DNA of 34,201 bases from Rothia santali. GTDB taxonomy: Bacteria; Actinomycetota; Actinomycetes; Actinomycetales; Micrococcaceae. Positions 8,486-16,322 of this stretch are shown piece after piece. The position numbers and the translations under genes were made by a program. Location of the stretch: assembly GCF_024199905.1 (NCBI RefSeq), contig NZ_JANAFB010000032.1:1-34201 (forward strand), in the 5' to 3' direction. Position 1 is the first letter of the stretch; each line of letters begins with the position of its first letter. A model generated the notes under the pieces. The model was not told the DNA's origin. It worked only from the letters and a program-made list of their open reading frames with translations, and made no database searches.

Positions 8486-9681
8486 CAGGCCCCCGCCCGG
8501 CCGTCGAGGACGCGGGCGATCCAGCGGGAGGGGTCGTGGATCTCCTCCTCGCTGGGGAGGTTCTCGGCGCGTTCCCACACGCGGTTGAGCTCGGCCATCC
8601 CGCGGCGGTCCACGATTGCCTGGACGAACTCCTGGCCGTCCCGGTACTGCCGCATCTTCAGGTCCAGGCCCAGCGCCGTGCGGATCATCCGCTCAAGGGC
8701 GCCCCGGGTCGCGGAGCGGCGCTCGAAGCGGCGGCGGATCGTCTTGACGCTCGGCACGGTCTCGGGGCCGATCGCGTCCATGACCACGTTCGCGTGGCCC
8801 TCCATGAGGCTCATGATGGCCGTGAGGTCGGAGAAGACCTTGCCGGTCCGCTCGTCGAGCAGGGCGGTGATCCGGCGGGTGGGCAGGGGCTTCGCGGGGG
8901 CGGGGCGCTCTTCCGCGGGGCCGGGGCCGCCCGCTCCGGTCGCCGCGTCGGCGTCGGCGCCGGGCCCGGCGTCGTCGGTGCCGGGCTTCCGGGAGCGGTC
9001 GGCGAGCGCGCGCACGCCCTCCGCCGCGCCGTCCAGGAGCCGGCGGAGCAGCTCGGCCCCGCCGCCCTCGAGGTGCTGGGGCAGCTGGGCGATCAGCCCG
9101 AGCATGTGCTCCCGCAGCCAGGGCGCCGCGGCGAACTGCACGCGGTGGGTCTGCTCGTGGAGGCAGACCCAGAGCCGGAAGTCGTCGGGGTCGAGGTTCA
9201 GCTCCCGCTCGATCATCACGATGTTGGGGGCCACCAGCATCAGCCGCCCGCCCGGGGCGCCGAAGCCGCCGAGGGCCGCGAAGGGGTCGTACTGGCCCAG
9301 GACCCGGGCGGACAGGAACGCCAGGACGCCGCCGAGCTCCAGCGCGGCGCCGGCCTCGGTGACCTTGCGGTCCAGCTCGTTCAGCTGCGCGAGGCGGTCG
9401 CCCATCCCGGAGGTGACCAGGCGGTTCAGCATCATCGAGAAGGTCTGGGAGTTGGCCCGCGACCAGCCCTGCCGGTCCACGACCAGCAGCTGCGAGTCGT
9501 GCAGCCGCTCCGCGGCGTCGAGCCCGGTGATGCGGTGGACGTGATCCACGGAGGCGCTCGCGTGGTAGCGGATGGACTCGACCGCGGCCCGCGCCTCGGC
9601 CCGGGAGAGCTTGGGACCCGCCGGGGTCAGGCGCGCGGCCGTGGCGGCCGCCGCCTCCCAGCTGATGATGTCTTCAGTCAT
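8485..9681 (-). CDS. Zinc-dependent metalloprotease of the DUF2342 / F420-associated type
   Basis: The 398-residue protein carries HEQTH (175-179), an HExxH zinc motif, and a downstream MEGHANVVMDA that probably supplies the third ligand. This matches the actinobacterial family annotated as zinc-dependent metalloprotease or coenzyme-F420-biosynthesis-associated uncharacterised protein. The substrate is unknown. The middle (about 240-275) is a disordered Gly/Ala/Pro-rich insert. I prefer ATG at 9681 because TEDIISWEAAAATA begins the conserved region; an in-frame ATG at 9723 adds 14 unremarkable residues. The gene overlaps tilS by one base and heads the tilS-hpt-ftsH-fol block. In many actinobacteria the gene upstream is dacB, which here lies 6.8 kb away. 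Confidence 0.85.
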   Translation of the reverse strand: MTEDIISWEAAAATAARLTPAGPKLSRAEARAAVESIRYHASASVDHVHRITGLDAAERLHDSQLLVVDRQGWSRANSQTFSMMLNRLVTSGMGDRLAQLNELDRKVTEAGAALELGGVLAFLSARVLGQYDPFAALGGFGAPGGRLMLVAPNIVMIERELNLDPDDFRLWVCLHEQTHRVQFAAAPWLREHMLGLIAQLPQHLEGGGAELLRRLLDGAAEGVRALADRSRKPGTDDAGPGADADAATGAGGPGPAEERPAPAKPLPTRRITALLDERTGKVFSDLTAIMSLMEGHANVVMDAIGPETVPSVKTIRRRFERRSATRGALERMIRTALGLDLKMRQYRDGQEFVQAIVDRRGMAELNRVWERAENLPSEEEIHDPSRWIARVLDGRAGA

Positions 9682-9800
9682 GGGACCCACCTTGCCACAG
9701 CGGGATGCGGATTGGCTGGGCACGGGCCGGGGAATCGGCCGGGCGCGGCCGCGCGGCCCGCCCCGGCCCCCCCGCCCGCCCCCGCCCGCGCCGCCCGCCC

Positions 9801-9832
9801 CGGGTCACCGGGTCACCGGGTCACCGGGTCAG
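9801..9832. repeat. Tandem 8-bp repeat CGGGTCAC, about four copies, at the subtilisin stop codon
   Basis: Positions 9801-9832 read CGGGTCAC three times followed by CGGGTCAG. The last copy contains the TGA stop of the minus-strand subtilisin gene. Because the period is not a multiple of three, copy-number change would not keep frame, but the repeats lie downstream of the stop. The adjoining 9730-9800 is nearly pure G/C with long C-runs on the plus strand. Confidence 0.85.
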
Positions 9833-12045
9833 CGCCGCACCTGCATCCCGTTCGGCCACCAGACCACCTCGACGCCGCGCGAGAACTTCTGGTGCACGCG
9901 CCCGTCGGACCCGCGGTACTCGTCGGTGACCGGGTAGCCCCAGCCGCCCTCGCGGCCGGCGTTGATCCAGGCCTGGCCGATGGCGCCGTGCTGCACGATC
10001 GTGCGGGCGCCGTACTGCGGCGTCCACATCACCAGGTGGCTGCGGCCGCCGATGCGGAAGAACTGGTAGGCGGCGCCGTCGGCCTTGCGCACCTCGTCGC
10101 CCACCGGGTAGCCCATCGCGTTCTCGCGGCCCGAGGAGGCCCACTTGCCGCCGATCCCGCTGTTCTCCCGGATCGCCCCGACGCCGGTCGAGGGGGACCA
10201 CATGATGAGGTTGGTCGCCCGGGTGCCGGGGTGGTTGAAGAACTGGTACGAGCCCGTCCCGGTCCGCACCTCCTCGCTGCCCGGGAAGCCGTAGGTGCGC
10301 TCGTACCCGCCCTGCCGGAACTTGGCCCCGATGGCGCCCCACCAGTGCACGGCGCGCGCCCCGGTCGAGGGGTGCCAGTAGATCGCCGCCCGGGTGCCCT
10401 GGCGGTCGAACTCCTGCACGGCGCCGCCGTGGATCAGGGAGAGCTCGCCGCCCGTGGGCTGGCCGAACGTCCCCGCCCCGCCGTTGCTGCGGTAGTAGGT
10501 GCCGATGGCCCCGCCCACGGCCGGGGCGGCCTGCTTCGGCTTGACGGCGTTCACGGCCCGGTTGGCGTTGATGAGCGGGTACCCGCCCACCGACCGCCCG
10601 GTGGAGGTCAGCGCGTTGCGGATCTGCTCGACCGTGAGCCCGCGGTTGGCCTGCTTCATCAGCGCGATGGTGCCCGCGACGTGGGGCGCGGCCATCGAGG
10701 TGCCGTTGAGCGGGCCGTACTTGGGACCGACCGGGACGGTGGTCCCGGAGTCGACGGTGGACCAGATGTCGGCGCCCACGGTGCCGCCGGGCGCGACGAC
10801 GTCGAGCGCCCTGCCGTAGTTGGAGTACCCCGTCAGCGTGTTGTTGGAGGCGGTGGCCCCCACGACGATCGGCAGCCAGCAGTTGGCCGGGGCCGCCCCC
10901 GAGGCGTCGATCCCCGCGTTGCCGGAGGCGACCACCACCGGGACGTTGCGGGCGTGCGCCTCGTTGATCGCGCTCTGCATGATCGCGGGGCACGAGCCGC
11001 CCCAGGACATCGAGACGTTGACGACCTGCGAGGGGTTGGCGTTGCGCGGCATCCCCGCACCCTGCCAGCCCGCGGCCCAGGCGGTCGCGTCGGCGATGTC
11101 GGAGACGTACCCGGAGCCCGCGGTCCCCAGGGCGCGGACGGGCTGGATCCTCGCGTCGGGGGCGACGCCGGCCACCCCGATCCGGTTGCCCGTCACCGCG
11201 CCCGCGATGCCGGCCACGTGCGTGCCGTGCCAGTTGGAGGGGGTGCCGTTGTAGTAGGTTCCCTCGTCGCGGGGGTTGGCGTCGCGCCCGCCGCCGTCCC
11301 GGCCGTAGAAGTTGTCCGAGACGAAGTCGTAGCCCGGCACCACCTTCTGGTTCAGGTCCGGGTGGCTCACGATCCCGGTGTCCACGACGCCGATGGTCAC
11401 CCCCGAGCCGGTCGCGCTCTGCCAGGCGCCGGGCGCGTCGATGGTCCGCATGTTCCACTGCGAGTTCCAGTACGGCTCGCCCGAGGCGTTCGGGACGGCC
11501 GAGGTGGCGCTGACGATCAGGTCGGGCTCGGCGCTCTCGACCAGCGGGTTCTCCGACAGCTTCTCGACGGCCTCGCGCTGCTCCGCCTCGTCCAGCCCGG
11601 TGTTGGCCTCGACGACGCTGCTCTGGCCCACCGACTCCTTGACGATCTCCGGGTCCGTCACCTCGGTCTCGGTGGAGGCCTCGTCCAGGACCTCGGCCTT
11701 CTGCTCCTCGGTGACCCCCTCAGCGAAGCGCACGATCAGCCGGTCGGTCTCGGGCAGCACCTCCTCCTCGGGGTCCGCGGAGGGAGGCGTCGGGGCCGAC
11801 TCGGCAAGGGGCTCCGCGTCCGCGCGGGCGGTGGCCGCGAGCGTCGGCTCGGCGGGCTGGGACCCGGCAGGATCCGGGACCGCGGGCTGCGGCGTGGCGG
11901 AGGCGGGCGGGGCGGACAGCGTGGGCTGCGCGGACGGAGCCGGCGCTGAGAGCCCCGGCCCCTCCTGGGCGGCGGCGGGGACCAGCTGGCTACCGATGAG
12001 TACGGCGAGCGCGACGGCGCCCCCGGCGATTCTCTGCAGGGTCAC
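9829..12045 (-). CDS. Secreted S8 (subtilisin-like) serine protease with C-terminal LGFP repeats
   Basis: The 738-residue protein starts at GTG 12045, preceded by GAGG at good spacing. A signal peptide ends near Ala-Ala-Ala-Gln (24-27). A Pro/Ala/Ser-rich linker and an inhibitor-I9-like propeptide (about 100-180, starting RLIVRFAEG) follow. The catalytic triad is Asp222 in GVVDTG, His273 in NWHGTHVAG and Ser450 in NGTSMAAPHVAG, with oxyanion Asn376 in ASGNAG. From about 505 to the end are four or five LGFP-type repeats, recognisable by units such as KFRQGGYERTYGFPGSEE and KWASSGRENAMGYPVGDE. LGFP repeats are linked to cell-envelope attachment in actinobacteria, so a wall-associated exoprotease is likely. 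It has an active-site complement and no visible defects. Confidence 0.92.
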   Translation of the reverse strand: MTLQRIAGGAVALAVLIGSQLVPAAAQEGPGLSAPAPSAQPTLSAPPASATPQPAVPDPAGSQPAEPTLAATARADAEPLAESAPTPPSADPEEEVLPETDRLIVRFAEGVTEEQKAEVLDEASTETEVTDPEIVKESVGQSSVVEANTGLDEAEQREAVEKLSENPLVESAEPDLIVSATSAVPNASGEPYWNSQWNMRTIDAPGAWQSATGSGVTIGVVDTGIVSHPDLNQKVVPGYDFVSDNFYGRDGGGRDANPRDEGTYYNGTPSNWHGTHVAGIAGAVTGNRIGVAGVAPDARIQPVRALGTAGSGYVSDIADATAWAAGWQGAGMPRNANPSQVVNVSMSWGGSCPAIMQSAINEAHARNVPVVVASGNAGIDASGAAPANCWLPIVVGATASNNTLTGYSNYGRALDVVAPGGTVGADIWSTVDSGTTVPVGPKYGPLNGTSMAAPHVAGTIALMKQANRGLTVEQIRNALTSTGRSVGGYPLINANRAVNAVKPKQAAPAVGGAIGTYYRSNGGAGTFGQPTGGELSLIHGGAVQEFDRQGTRAAIYWHPSTGARAVHWWGAIGAKFRQGGYERTYGFPGSEEVRTGTGSYQFFNHPGTRATNLIMWSPSTGVGAIRENSGIGGKWASSGRENAMGYPVGDEVRKADGAAYQFFRIGGRSHLVMWTPQYGARTIVQHGAIGQAWINAGREGGWGYPVTDEYRGSDGRVHQKFSRGVEVVWWPNGMQVRR

Positions 12046-12159
12046 ATGAACCTCGTTCGGGGTCTCAAGAAGTGATAGACCCTGACAGAGTATGCGACCG
12101 AGGCGGCCCCTTAACCCTCCCCCTTGAAAACAGCTACTTTGGTCTGACCCTCGCTCTGA

Positions 12160-13551
12160 CTAGCCACGATCCGGATCGATGGAGCCCGCGGGGTAGCTGC
12201 GCAGCGGCGCCCGGCCCTCTCGGTAGGCCGCCCGCACCTCCTCGAGGACGCGCCAGCCCTCCTCCGGGGTCCCCGGGGCGACCCTCAGGGCGGCGTCGCC
12301 CCCGAAGATGCCGAGGAATACCGCCCCGTACGGTGTCAGCGGCTCCTCGCCCACCGCGGAGGAGAGCGTGATCCGCCGGACTCCCCCGGGCGAGTGGGGC
12401 CCACCGGCGGTCAGGTCCCAGCGGACGTCCCCGTCCTCGAGACCGATCCGGAGCGTGTCGCCTCGGGCTTCGCCCAGGCCCCGGGGCCGCCCCTGCGCAG
12501 CCTCGGGGTCGGCCCGGAAGTGCACGGCGATCTCCTGGCGGGGGCTCCCCACGGCCTTGCCCGAACGCAGGATCACCGGAACCCCCTCCCACCGGGGGAG
12601 CCCCACGCGCACGACGACGCGGGCGAACGTCTCGGTCCCCCGCTCGGGGTCCACGCCCTCCTCGTCCGTGTAGTCGGGCAGGTCCTCCCCACCGACCTGG
12701 CCGGAGGTGTAGCGGCCCCTGAACACGGCGTCGGGGTCCTCCGGATCGAGCCCGGCCGCGGCGATGACCTCCGCGCTGCCCCGTTGCAGAGCATCCCCCG
12801 AGGCCTCCGCGGGCGTCTCCATCATCAGCATGCCCATCGTCTGGAGCAAGTGGGACTGGATCATGTCCTCCGCCGCGCCCGTACCGTCGTAGAAGTCGGC
12901 GCGGCCCTCCAGGCCCAGCGTCTCGTCGAAGACGATCTCGACGCGCTCGACGTGCTCGGCGTCCCACCGCCCCGCGAAACCCGGATTGCCCCAGCGCAGC
13001 CCGGGGATCCCCAGCACACCGGGCATGCCGAGGAAGTGGTCCACACGGACGATCCGCTCCTCGGGGAGGATGCTCGCCAGCAGGTCGTCGAGCCCCCGGG
13101 CCGACTCCCGGTCAGAGCCGAAGGGCTTCTCGACCGCGAGCACCATCCCCTCGGGGAGCGCGCCGCGCTCGGCGATCCCGGCCAGCGCGTGGCACGCCTG
13201 GACCACCACGTCGGGGGCCAGGGCAAGGTAGACGACGGGCGTCCCGCCCGCCTCCTCGAGGGCCCGGCCGAGCCCCTCGGCGTCGGTCACGTCGACCTGC
13301 AGGTACTGCGCCGACTCCAACGTCCGCCGCGGGCCCTCCCGCCGCAGCGCCTCCTCGTCGAGGACCCCGCCGAAGGCCTCCCGGGCCGCCTCGGCGAAGC
13401 CCGGGTCCTCGCGACGCCCGACGCCGATCAGCTCGACCCCGCGTTCAGGTCGGCGCTCCGCGAGGTAGGTCGCCAGGCCCGGTAGCAGAAGCCGGTGTGA
13501 CAGGTCGCCGTTTGCGCCGCAGACGATCACGGTGTCCAGAGTGGAGCTCAT
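12160..13551 (-). CDS. Divergent glucose-6-phosphate dehydrogenase family protein
   Basis: The 463-residue protein has the G6PD layout: an NADP-binding start CGANGDLSHRLLLPGL, EKPFGSDRESARGL (141-154), VRVDHFLGM (168-176), TLGLEGRADFYDGTGAAEDM and QSHLLQ with the catalytic-type His234, and LRSGKAV near the C-terminus. Compared with the Leuconostoc enzyme, the Lys of GDLAKRKL (Lys21) is Leu and the Lys of DHYLGK (Lys182) is Met176. Both contact the substrate in canonical enzymes. The first is read from motif alignment by eye. Classical G6PDH activity is therefore doubtful, and another sugar or sugar phosphate may be the substrate. It is also shorter than the usual 480-510 residues. It diverges from the GH15 gene across 39 bases and has no clear ribosome-binding site. 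Confidence 0.8.
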   Translation of the reverse strand: MSSTLDTVIVCGANGDLSHRLLLPGLATYLAERRPERGVELIGVGRREDPGFAEAAREAFGGVLDEEALRREGPRRTLESAQYLQVDVTDAEGLGRALEEAGGTPVVYLALAPDVVVQACHALAGIAERGALPEGMVLAVEKPFGSDRESARGLDDLLASILPEERIVRVDHFLGMPGVLGIPGLRWGNPGFAGRWDAEHVERVEIVFDETLGLEGRADFYDGTGAAEDMIQSHLLQTMGMLMMETPAEASGDALQRGSAEVIAAAGLDPEDPDAVFRGRYTSGQVGGEDLPDYTDEEGVDPERGTETFARVVVRVGLPRWEGVPVILRSGKAVGSPRQEIAVHFRADPEAAQGRPRGLGEARGDTLRIGLEDGDVRWDLTAGGPHSPGGVRRITLSSAVGEEPLTPYGAVFLGIFGGDAALRVAPGTPEEGWRVLEEVRAAYREGRAPLRSYPAGSIDPDRG

Positions 13552-13554
13552 GGC

Positions 13555-13583
13555 TTCACGCTACCCGGCCACTGCGCTATACA
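13555..13583 (+). promoter_or_regulatory. Candidate promoter of the GH15 gene, probably leaderless
   Basis: TTCACG (13555-13560) and TATACA (13578-13583) are separated by 17 bases, resembling a sigma-70 type promoter. The ATG of the GH15 gene is only eight bases after the -10 element, so transcription would begin at or next to the start codon. There is no clear Shine-Dalgarno sequence, consistent with a leaderless mRNA. The whole intergenic space to the divergent G6PD-like gene is 39 bases. Confidence 0.5.
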
Positions 13584-13590
13584 GAGAGAC

Positions 13591-15615
13591 ATGGCTGAGA
13601 AGAATCGCACCGCGGACCGCGCCGCGGCCGGAGAGCACGCCCTCGACGCCGGCACGGAGGACGCGGCGCCAGCTTCGCCCAGCACTCCCCTGGAGGAGTA
13701 CGCGCTGCTCTCCGACCTCGCGACGGGCGCCCTCGTCTCGCGGGACGGCTCGATCGACTGGCTGTGCCTGCCCCGGTTCGACGCGCCCGCCATGTTCTCC
13801 GCCATCCTCGGCGGGCCGGAAGACGGGCGCTGGAAGCTCTCGGCCGTGGGGGGCCGCGTCGTCGGCCGCCGCTACCGGTCCGACAGCTTCATCCTGGAGA
13901 CCCTGTGGCGCACCGAGACGGGCCGCCTCCGGGTGACCGACTTCCTCCCGCCCAAGGACGGCCAGTCGGACCTGATCCGGCGCGTCGAGTGCCTCGAGGG
14001 CTCCGTGGAGGTCGAGCACGACCTGCGGCTGCGCTTCAACTACGCCCGCTCGCTCCCGTGGTTCCGGCGCGTCCCCTGCCCCGGCGGCGGGGACCTGGAC
14101 GCCCTGCTGTGCAATGCCGGCCCGGACGGGGTGCTCATCAGCGGTCCGATGCTGTGCGCCACGACCGAGCCGACATCTGACGACGCCCCGCACCACGCGG
14201 GCGGCGACGGCATCACCACGCGGGAGTACGACCTGACGCACGAAGGCACCCACGTGCTGCCCGACGGCGCTACCGGAACCATCGACCCCGACGCCTCCGG
14301 CAGCCTCGCCCCGCGCCTGGCGGGGCGCTTCTCCCTCGAGGCCGGCGAGACGCTGGACTGGAATCTCACCTGGTTCCCCTCCTGGGCGGAGACCCCGGCG
14401 CCGACCGACCCCGATCGCGCCCTGCGCGCCACAGAGCGCTACTGGTCCAAGTGGGCCCGCAAGCTGCAGGTCAACTCACCCGAGGGGCATCTGGTGATGC
14501 GCTCGCTGCTGGTGCTCAAGGCCCTGACCCACACGGACACCGGGGGGATCGTCGCCGCCCCCACCGCGTCGCTGCCCGAGCACTTCGGAGGGGAGCGCAA
14601 TTGGGACTACCGGTACACCTGGCTGCGGGATGCCGCGCTCACGGTGGAGGTCATCGTCGCCCACGGACACGCCGAGGGCGCACTGCACTGGCGTGACTGG
14701 CTGCTGCGCGCGGTCGCCGGCGACGCCGACCGGCTGCGCATCATGTACGGCCTCGGCGGCGAACGCGACCTCGACGAGAAGGAGCTCCCCCACCTGGCCG
14801 GGTACGAGGGCTCTCGCCCGGTCCGGGTCGGCAACGCAGCGGCGGAGCAGTACCAGGCCGACGTCGTCGGCGAGGTCATGCTGGCGCTCGCCGAGCTGCG
14901 CGACGGCGGGCACGAGGAGACCGAGTTCTCCTGGGGCCTGCAGAAGGCGCTGCTCGACTACACGATCGCGAACTTCGACAAGAAGGACCACGGCATCTGG
15001 GAGATGCGCGGGGACCAGCACTACTTCACCCACGGGCGGGTCATGATGTGGGCCTCCTTCAACGAGGCCCTGCGCGCCGTCGAGGAGCACGGCCTGGACG
15101 GCGACACGGAACGCTGGGAGGAGTACCGGGAGCGCCTGCGCGAGGAGATCATGGAGCACGGCTTCGACGAGGAGCTCGACTCCTTCACCCAGACCTACGA
15201 CGGCCGGGAGGTCGATGCCTCGCTGCTCCAGCTGCCCCACACCCGCTTCATCGAAGCGGACGACCCGAGGATGCTGGGCACGGTCGCGCGCATCGAGCGG
15301 GACCTGGTGGACGAGCACGGCCTGGTCCACCGGTATCGCACCGAGACCGGCATGGACGGGCTGGGAGGGCCCGAGTATCCCTTCCTGATCTGTGCCTTCT
15401 GGCTCGTGGAGCAGTACGCGAACTCGGGCCGGGTGGAGGACGCCCACCGGCTGATGAACCAGCTGTGCTCCTACGCCTCGGACACGGGCCTGCTGGCGGA
15501 GGAGTACGACCCCGAGTCGGGGCGTCTGGCGGGGAACTTCCCGCAGGCGTTCTCGCACCTGTCGCTGATCCGCGCCGCGGACGCGCTGCAGCGGGCGCGG
15601 GGGAACCGAGTCTGA
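13591..15615 (+). CDS. Glycoside hydrolase family 15 (glucoamylase/trehalase type)
   Basis: The 674-residue cytoplasmic protein (no signal peptide) has the N-terminal beta-sandwich domain of actinobacterial GH15 proteins, with YALLSDLATGALVSRDGSID and WLCLPRFDAPAMF, followed by the alpha/alpha toroid. Catalytic features are NWDYRYTWLRDA (337-348), the general acid Glu471 in GIWEMRG, and the general base in LAEEYDPESG (Glu637 or Glu638). Mycobacterial relatives of this architecture are trehalases, while others are annotated glucan 1,4-alpha-glucosidase. The sequence alone does not separate the two. The gene diverges from the G6PD-like gene, suggesting the released sugar may feed that enzyme. 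It ends in a strong hairpin shared with the opposing gene. Confidence 0.9.
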   Translation: MAEKNRTADRAAAGEHALDAGTEDAAPASPSTPLEEYALLSDLATGALVSRDGSIDWLCLPRFDAPAMFSAILGGPEDGRWKLSAVGGRVVGRRYRSDSFILETLWRTETGRLRVTDFLPPKDGQSDLIRRVECLEGSVEVEHDLRLRFNYARSLPWFRRVPCPGGGDLDALLCNAGPDGVLISGPMLCATTEPTSDDAPHHAGGDGITTREYDLTHEGTHVLPDGATGTIDPDASGSLAPRLAGRFSLEAGETLDWNLTWFPSWAETPAPTDPDRALRATERYWSKWARKLQVNSPEGHLVMRSLLVLKALTHTDTGGIVAAPTASLPEHFGGERNWDYRYTWLRDAALTVEVIVAHGHAEGALHWRDWLLRAVAGDADRLRIMYGLGGERDLDEKELPHLAGYEGSRPVRVGNAAAEQYQADVVGEVMLALAELRDGGHEETEFSWGLQKALLDYTIANFDKKDHGIWEMRGDQHYFTHGRVMMWASFNEALRAVEEHGLDGDTERWEEYRERLREEIMEHGFDEELDSFTQTYDGREVDASLLQLPHTRFIEADDPRMLGTVARIERDLVDEHGLVHRYRTETGMDGLGGPEYPFLICAFWLVEQYANSGRVEDAHRLMNQLCSYASDTGLLAEEYDPESGRLAGNFPQAFSHLSLIRAADALQRARGNRV

Positions 15616-15625
15616 GGGACGCGAG

Positions 15626-15658
15626 GAGGCCCCGGCCCGGGATCCGGGGCGGGGCCTC
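15626..15658. terminator. Bidirectional hairpin between convergent genes
   Basis: GAGGCCCCG (15626-15634) pairs perfectly with CGGGGCCTC (15650-15658), and the 15-base interval contains a further CCCGG/CCGGG pairing. It lies in the 57 bases between the GH15 stop and the opposing 108-aa gene's stop. There is no T-run, as is common in GC-rich actinobacteria. Confidence 0.7.
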
Positions 15659-15672
15659 TCCGCGGAGGACGG

Positions 15673-15999
15673 TCAGTCGTCGCCCTCGATGCGCTGCGAC
15701 TCCGCCCAGCGCTTGCCGGGGTCGCCGCCCCAGGCGTCCCAGGCCACCCGGCCCGGGGACGGGAAGCCCTTCCCGCCCTGGCTGAAGCCCTCGGCGTCGC
15801 GGTCCGGGGCGTGGCGCGAGAAGTAGCTGCGCATCCGCCGCACGACGTCGTCGTCGACCTTCTCGCCGTGGGCCAGCTGCTCGGCGCGGTGCTCGCCCGT
15901 CTCGGTGAAGCCCTTGCCGGCCTTGCCGTCCTCGATCCACTTCAGCGCGCGCTGCGCGGCCTCCTGGACGCCCTTCGGGGGCTCGTGCTTCCCGCTCAT
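15673..15999 (-). CDS. 108-aa uncharacterised protein with VAWDAWGG motif
   Basis: The ATG at 15999 overlaps the stop of the DUF2945 gene as ATGA, so the two form a tight operon. The protein is highly polar with no membrane helix. It begins with an Ala/Lys-rich helix (QEAAQRALKWIEDGKAGKG), then VVRRMRSYFSRHAPDRDAEG, and ends with GRVAWDAWGGDPGKRWAE. A similar arrangement (basic helix, then a Trp-rich GRVAW..WGG.PG..W end) occurs in small actinobacterial hypothetical proteins and, from memory, at the ends of some phage structural proteins. I cannot name a function. The coding frame is supported by the overlap, the length and conserved-looking motifs. Confidence 0.7.
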   Translation of the reverse strand: MSGKHEPPKGVQEAAQRALKWIEDGKAGKGFTETGEHRAEQLAHGEKVDDDVVRRMRSYFSRHAPDRDAEGFSQGGKGFPSPGRVAWDAWGGDPGKRWAESQRIEGDD

Positions 16000-16202
16000 G
16001 ACGCCTTCTCCAGCGCGGACTCCTTGTGGGCCGCCTGGGACCCTGTCTTGTCCGACTCGACGATGTAGACGGGCTCGTCCTGGCTCGCCGTGAACTTCTG
16101 CTTCTCGAACTGGAAGTCGCTCGTGCGCCGCTCGAGGACCTTCCCGTGCGTCTTCCCCTGGCTGGTGTTCCAGGAGACCTTGTCTCCCTTGCTGAATCCC
16201 AT
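15996..16202 (-). CDS. DUF2945 (hypervirulence-associated Tudor-like domain) protein
   Basis: This is a 68-residue cytoplasmic protein starting at ATG 16202, preceded by AAAGGA at about nine bases. The first residues, MGFSKGDKVSWNTSQGKTHG, are the hallmark of DUF2945: a small beta-barrel whose first strand reads (F)xxGDxVxWxxxxGxxxGxV. The rest, including DEPVYIVESDKTG and a Lys/Ala-rich end, fits the family's xPxYxVxxxKtGxxAaHkxxaL. Known members are associated by annotation with stress or virulence, but no biochemical role is established. It is the first gene of a two-gene operon with the 108-aa protein. Confidence 0.85.
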   Translation of the reverse strand: MGFSKGDKVSWNTSQGKTHGKVLERRTSDFQFEKQKFTASQDEPVYIVESDKTGSQAAHKESALEKAS

Positions 16203-16287
16203 CGGACCGTCCTTTCGGTGATGCGGGCGTCTGCGGGGCTGGGTACCGGCCATTATGAGCCGGGACACGGCCCCTCCGGGGGCGGCG

Positions 16288-16322
16288 CGCGCGCCGTCTC
16301 GCTGAGAGCGATACGGCGCGCG
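16288..16322. terminator. 35-base GC-rich hairpin downstream of dacB
   Basis: CGCGCGCCGT (16288-16297) pairs perfectly with ACGGCGCGCG (16313-16322). Inside it TCGCT pairs with AGCGA around a GAG loop, separated from the outer stem by one mismatch. It lies 140 bases past the dacB stop and 85 bases before the DUF2945 start. There is no T-run, so it could be a terminator of dacB or a leader structure. The rest of the 258-base gap 16203-16460 is GC-rich without other recognisable signals. Confidence 0.5.

Noticed and set aside
8536-11949. 1,137-codon open frame on the plus strand
   Set aside because: It lies opposite the metalloprotease and subtilisin genes, whose motifs are intact. Long antisense frames are expected at this GC content, and the translation has only low-complexity Ala/Gly/Arg/Val without family motifs.
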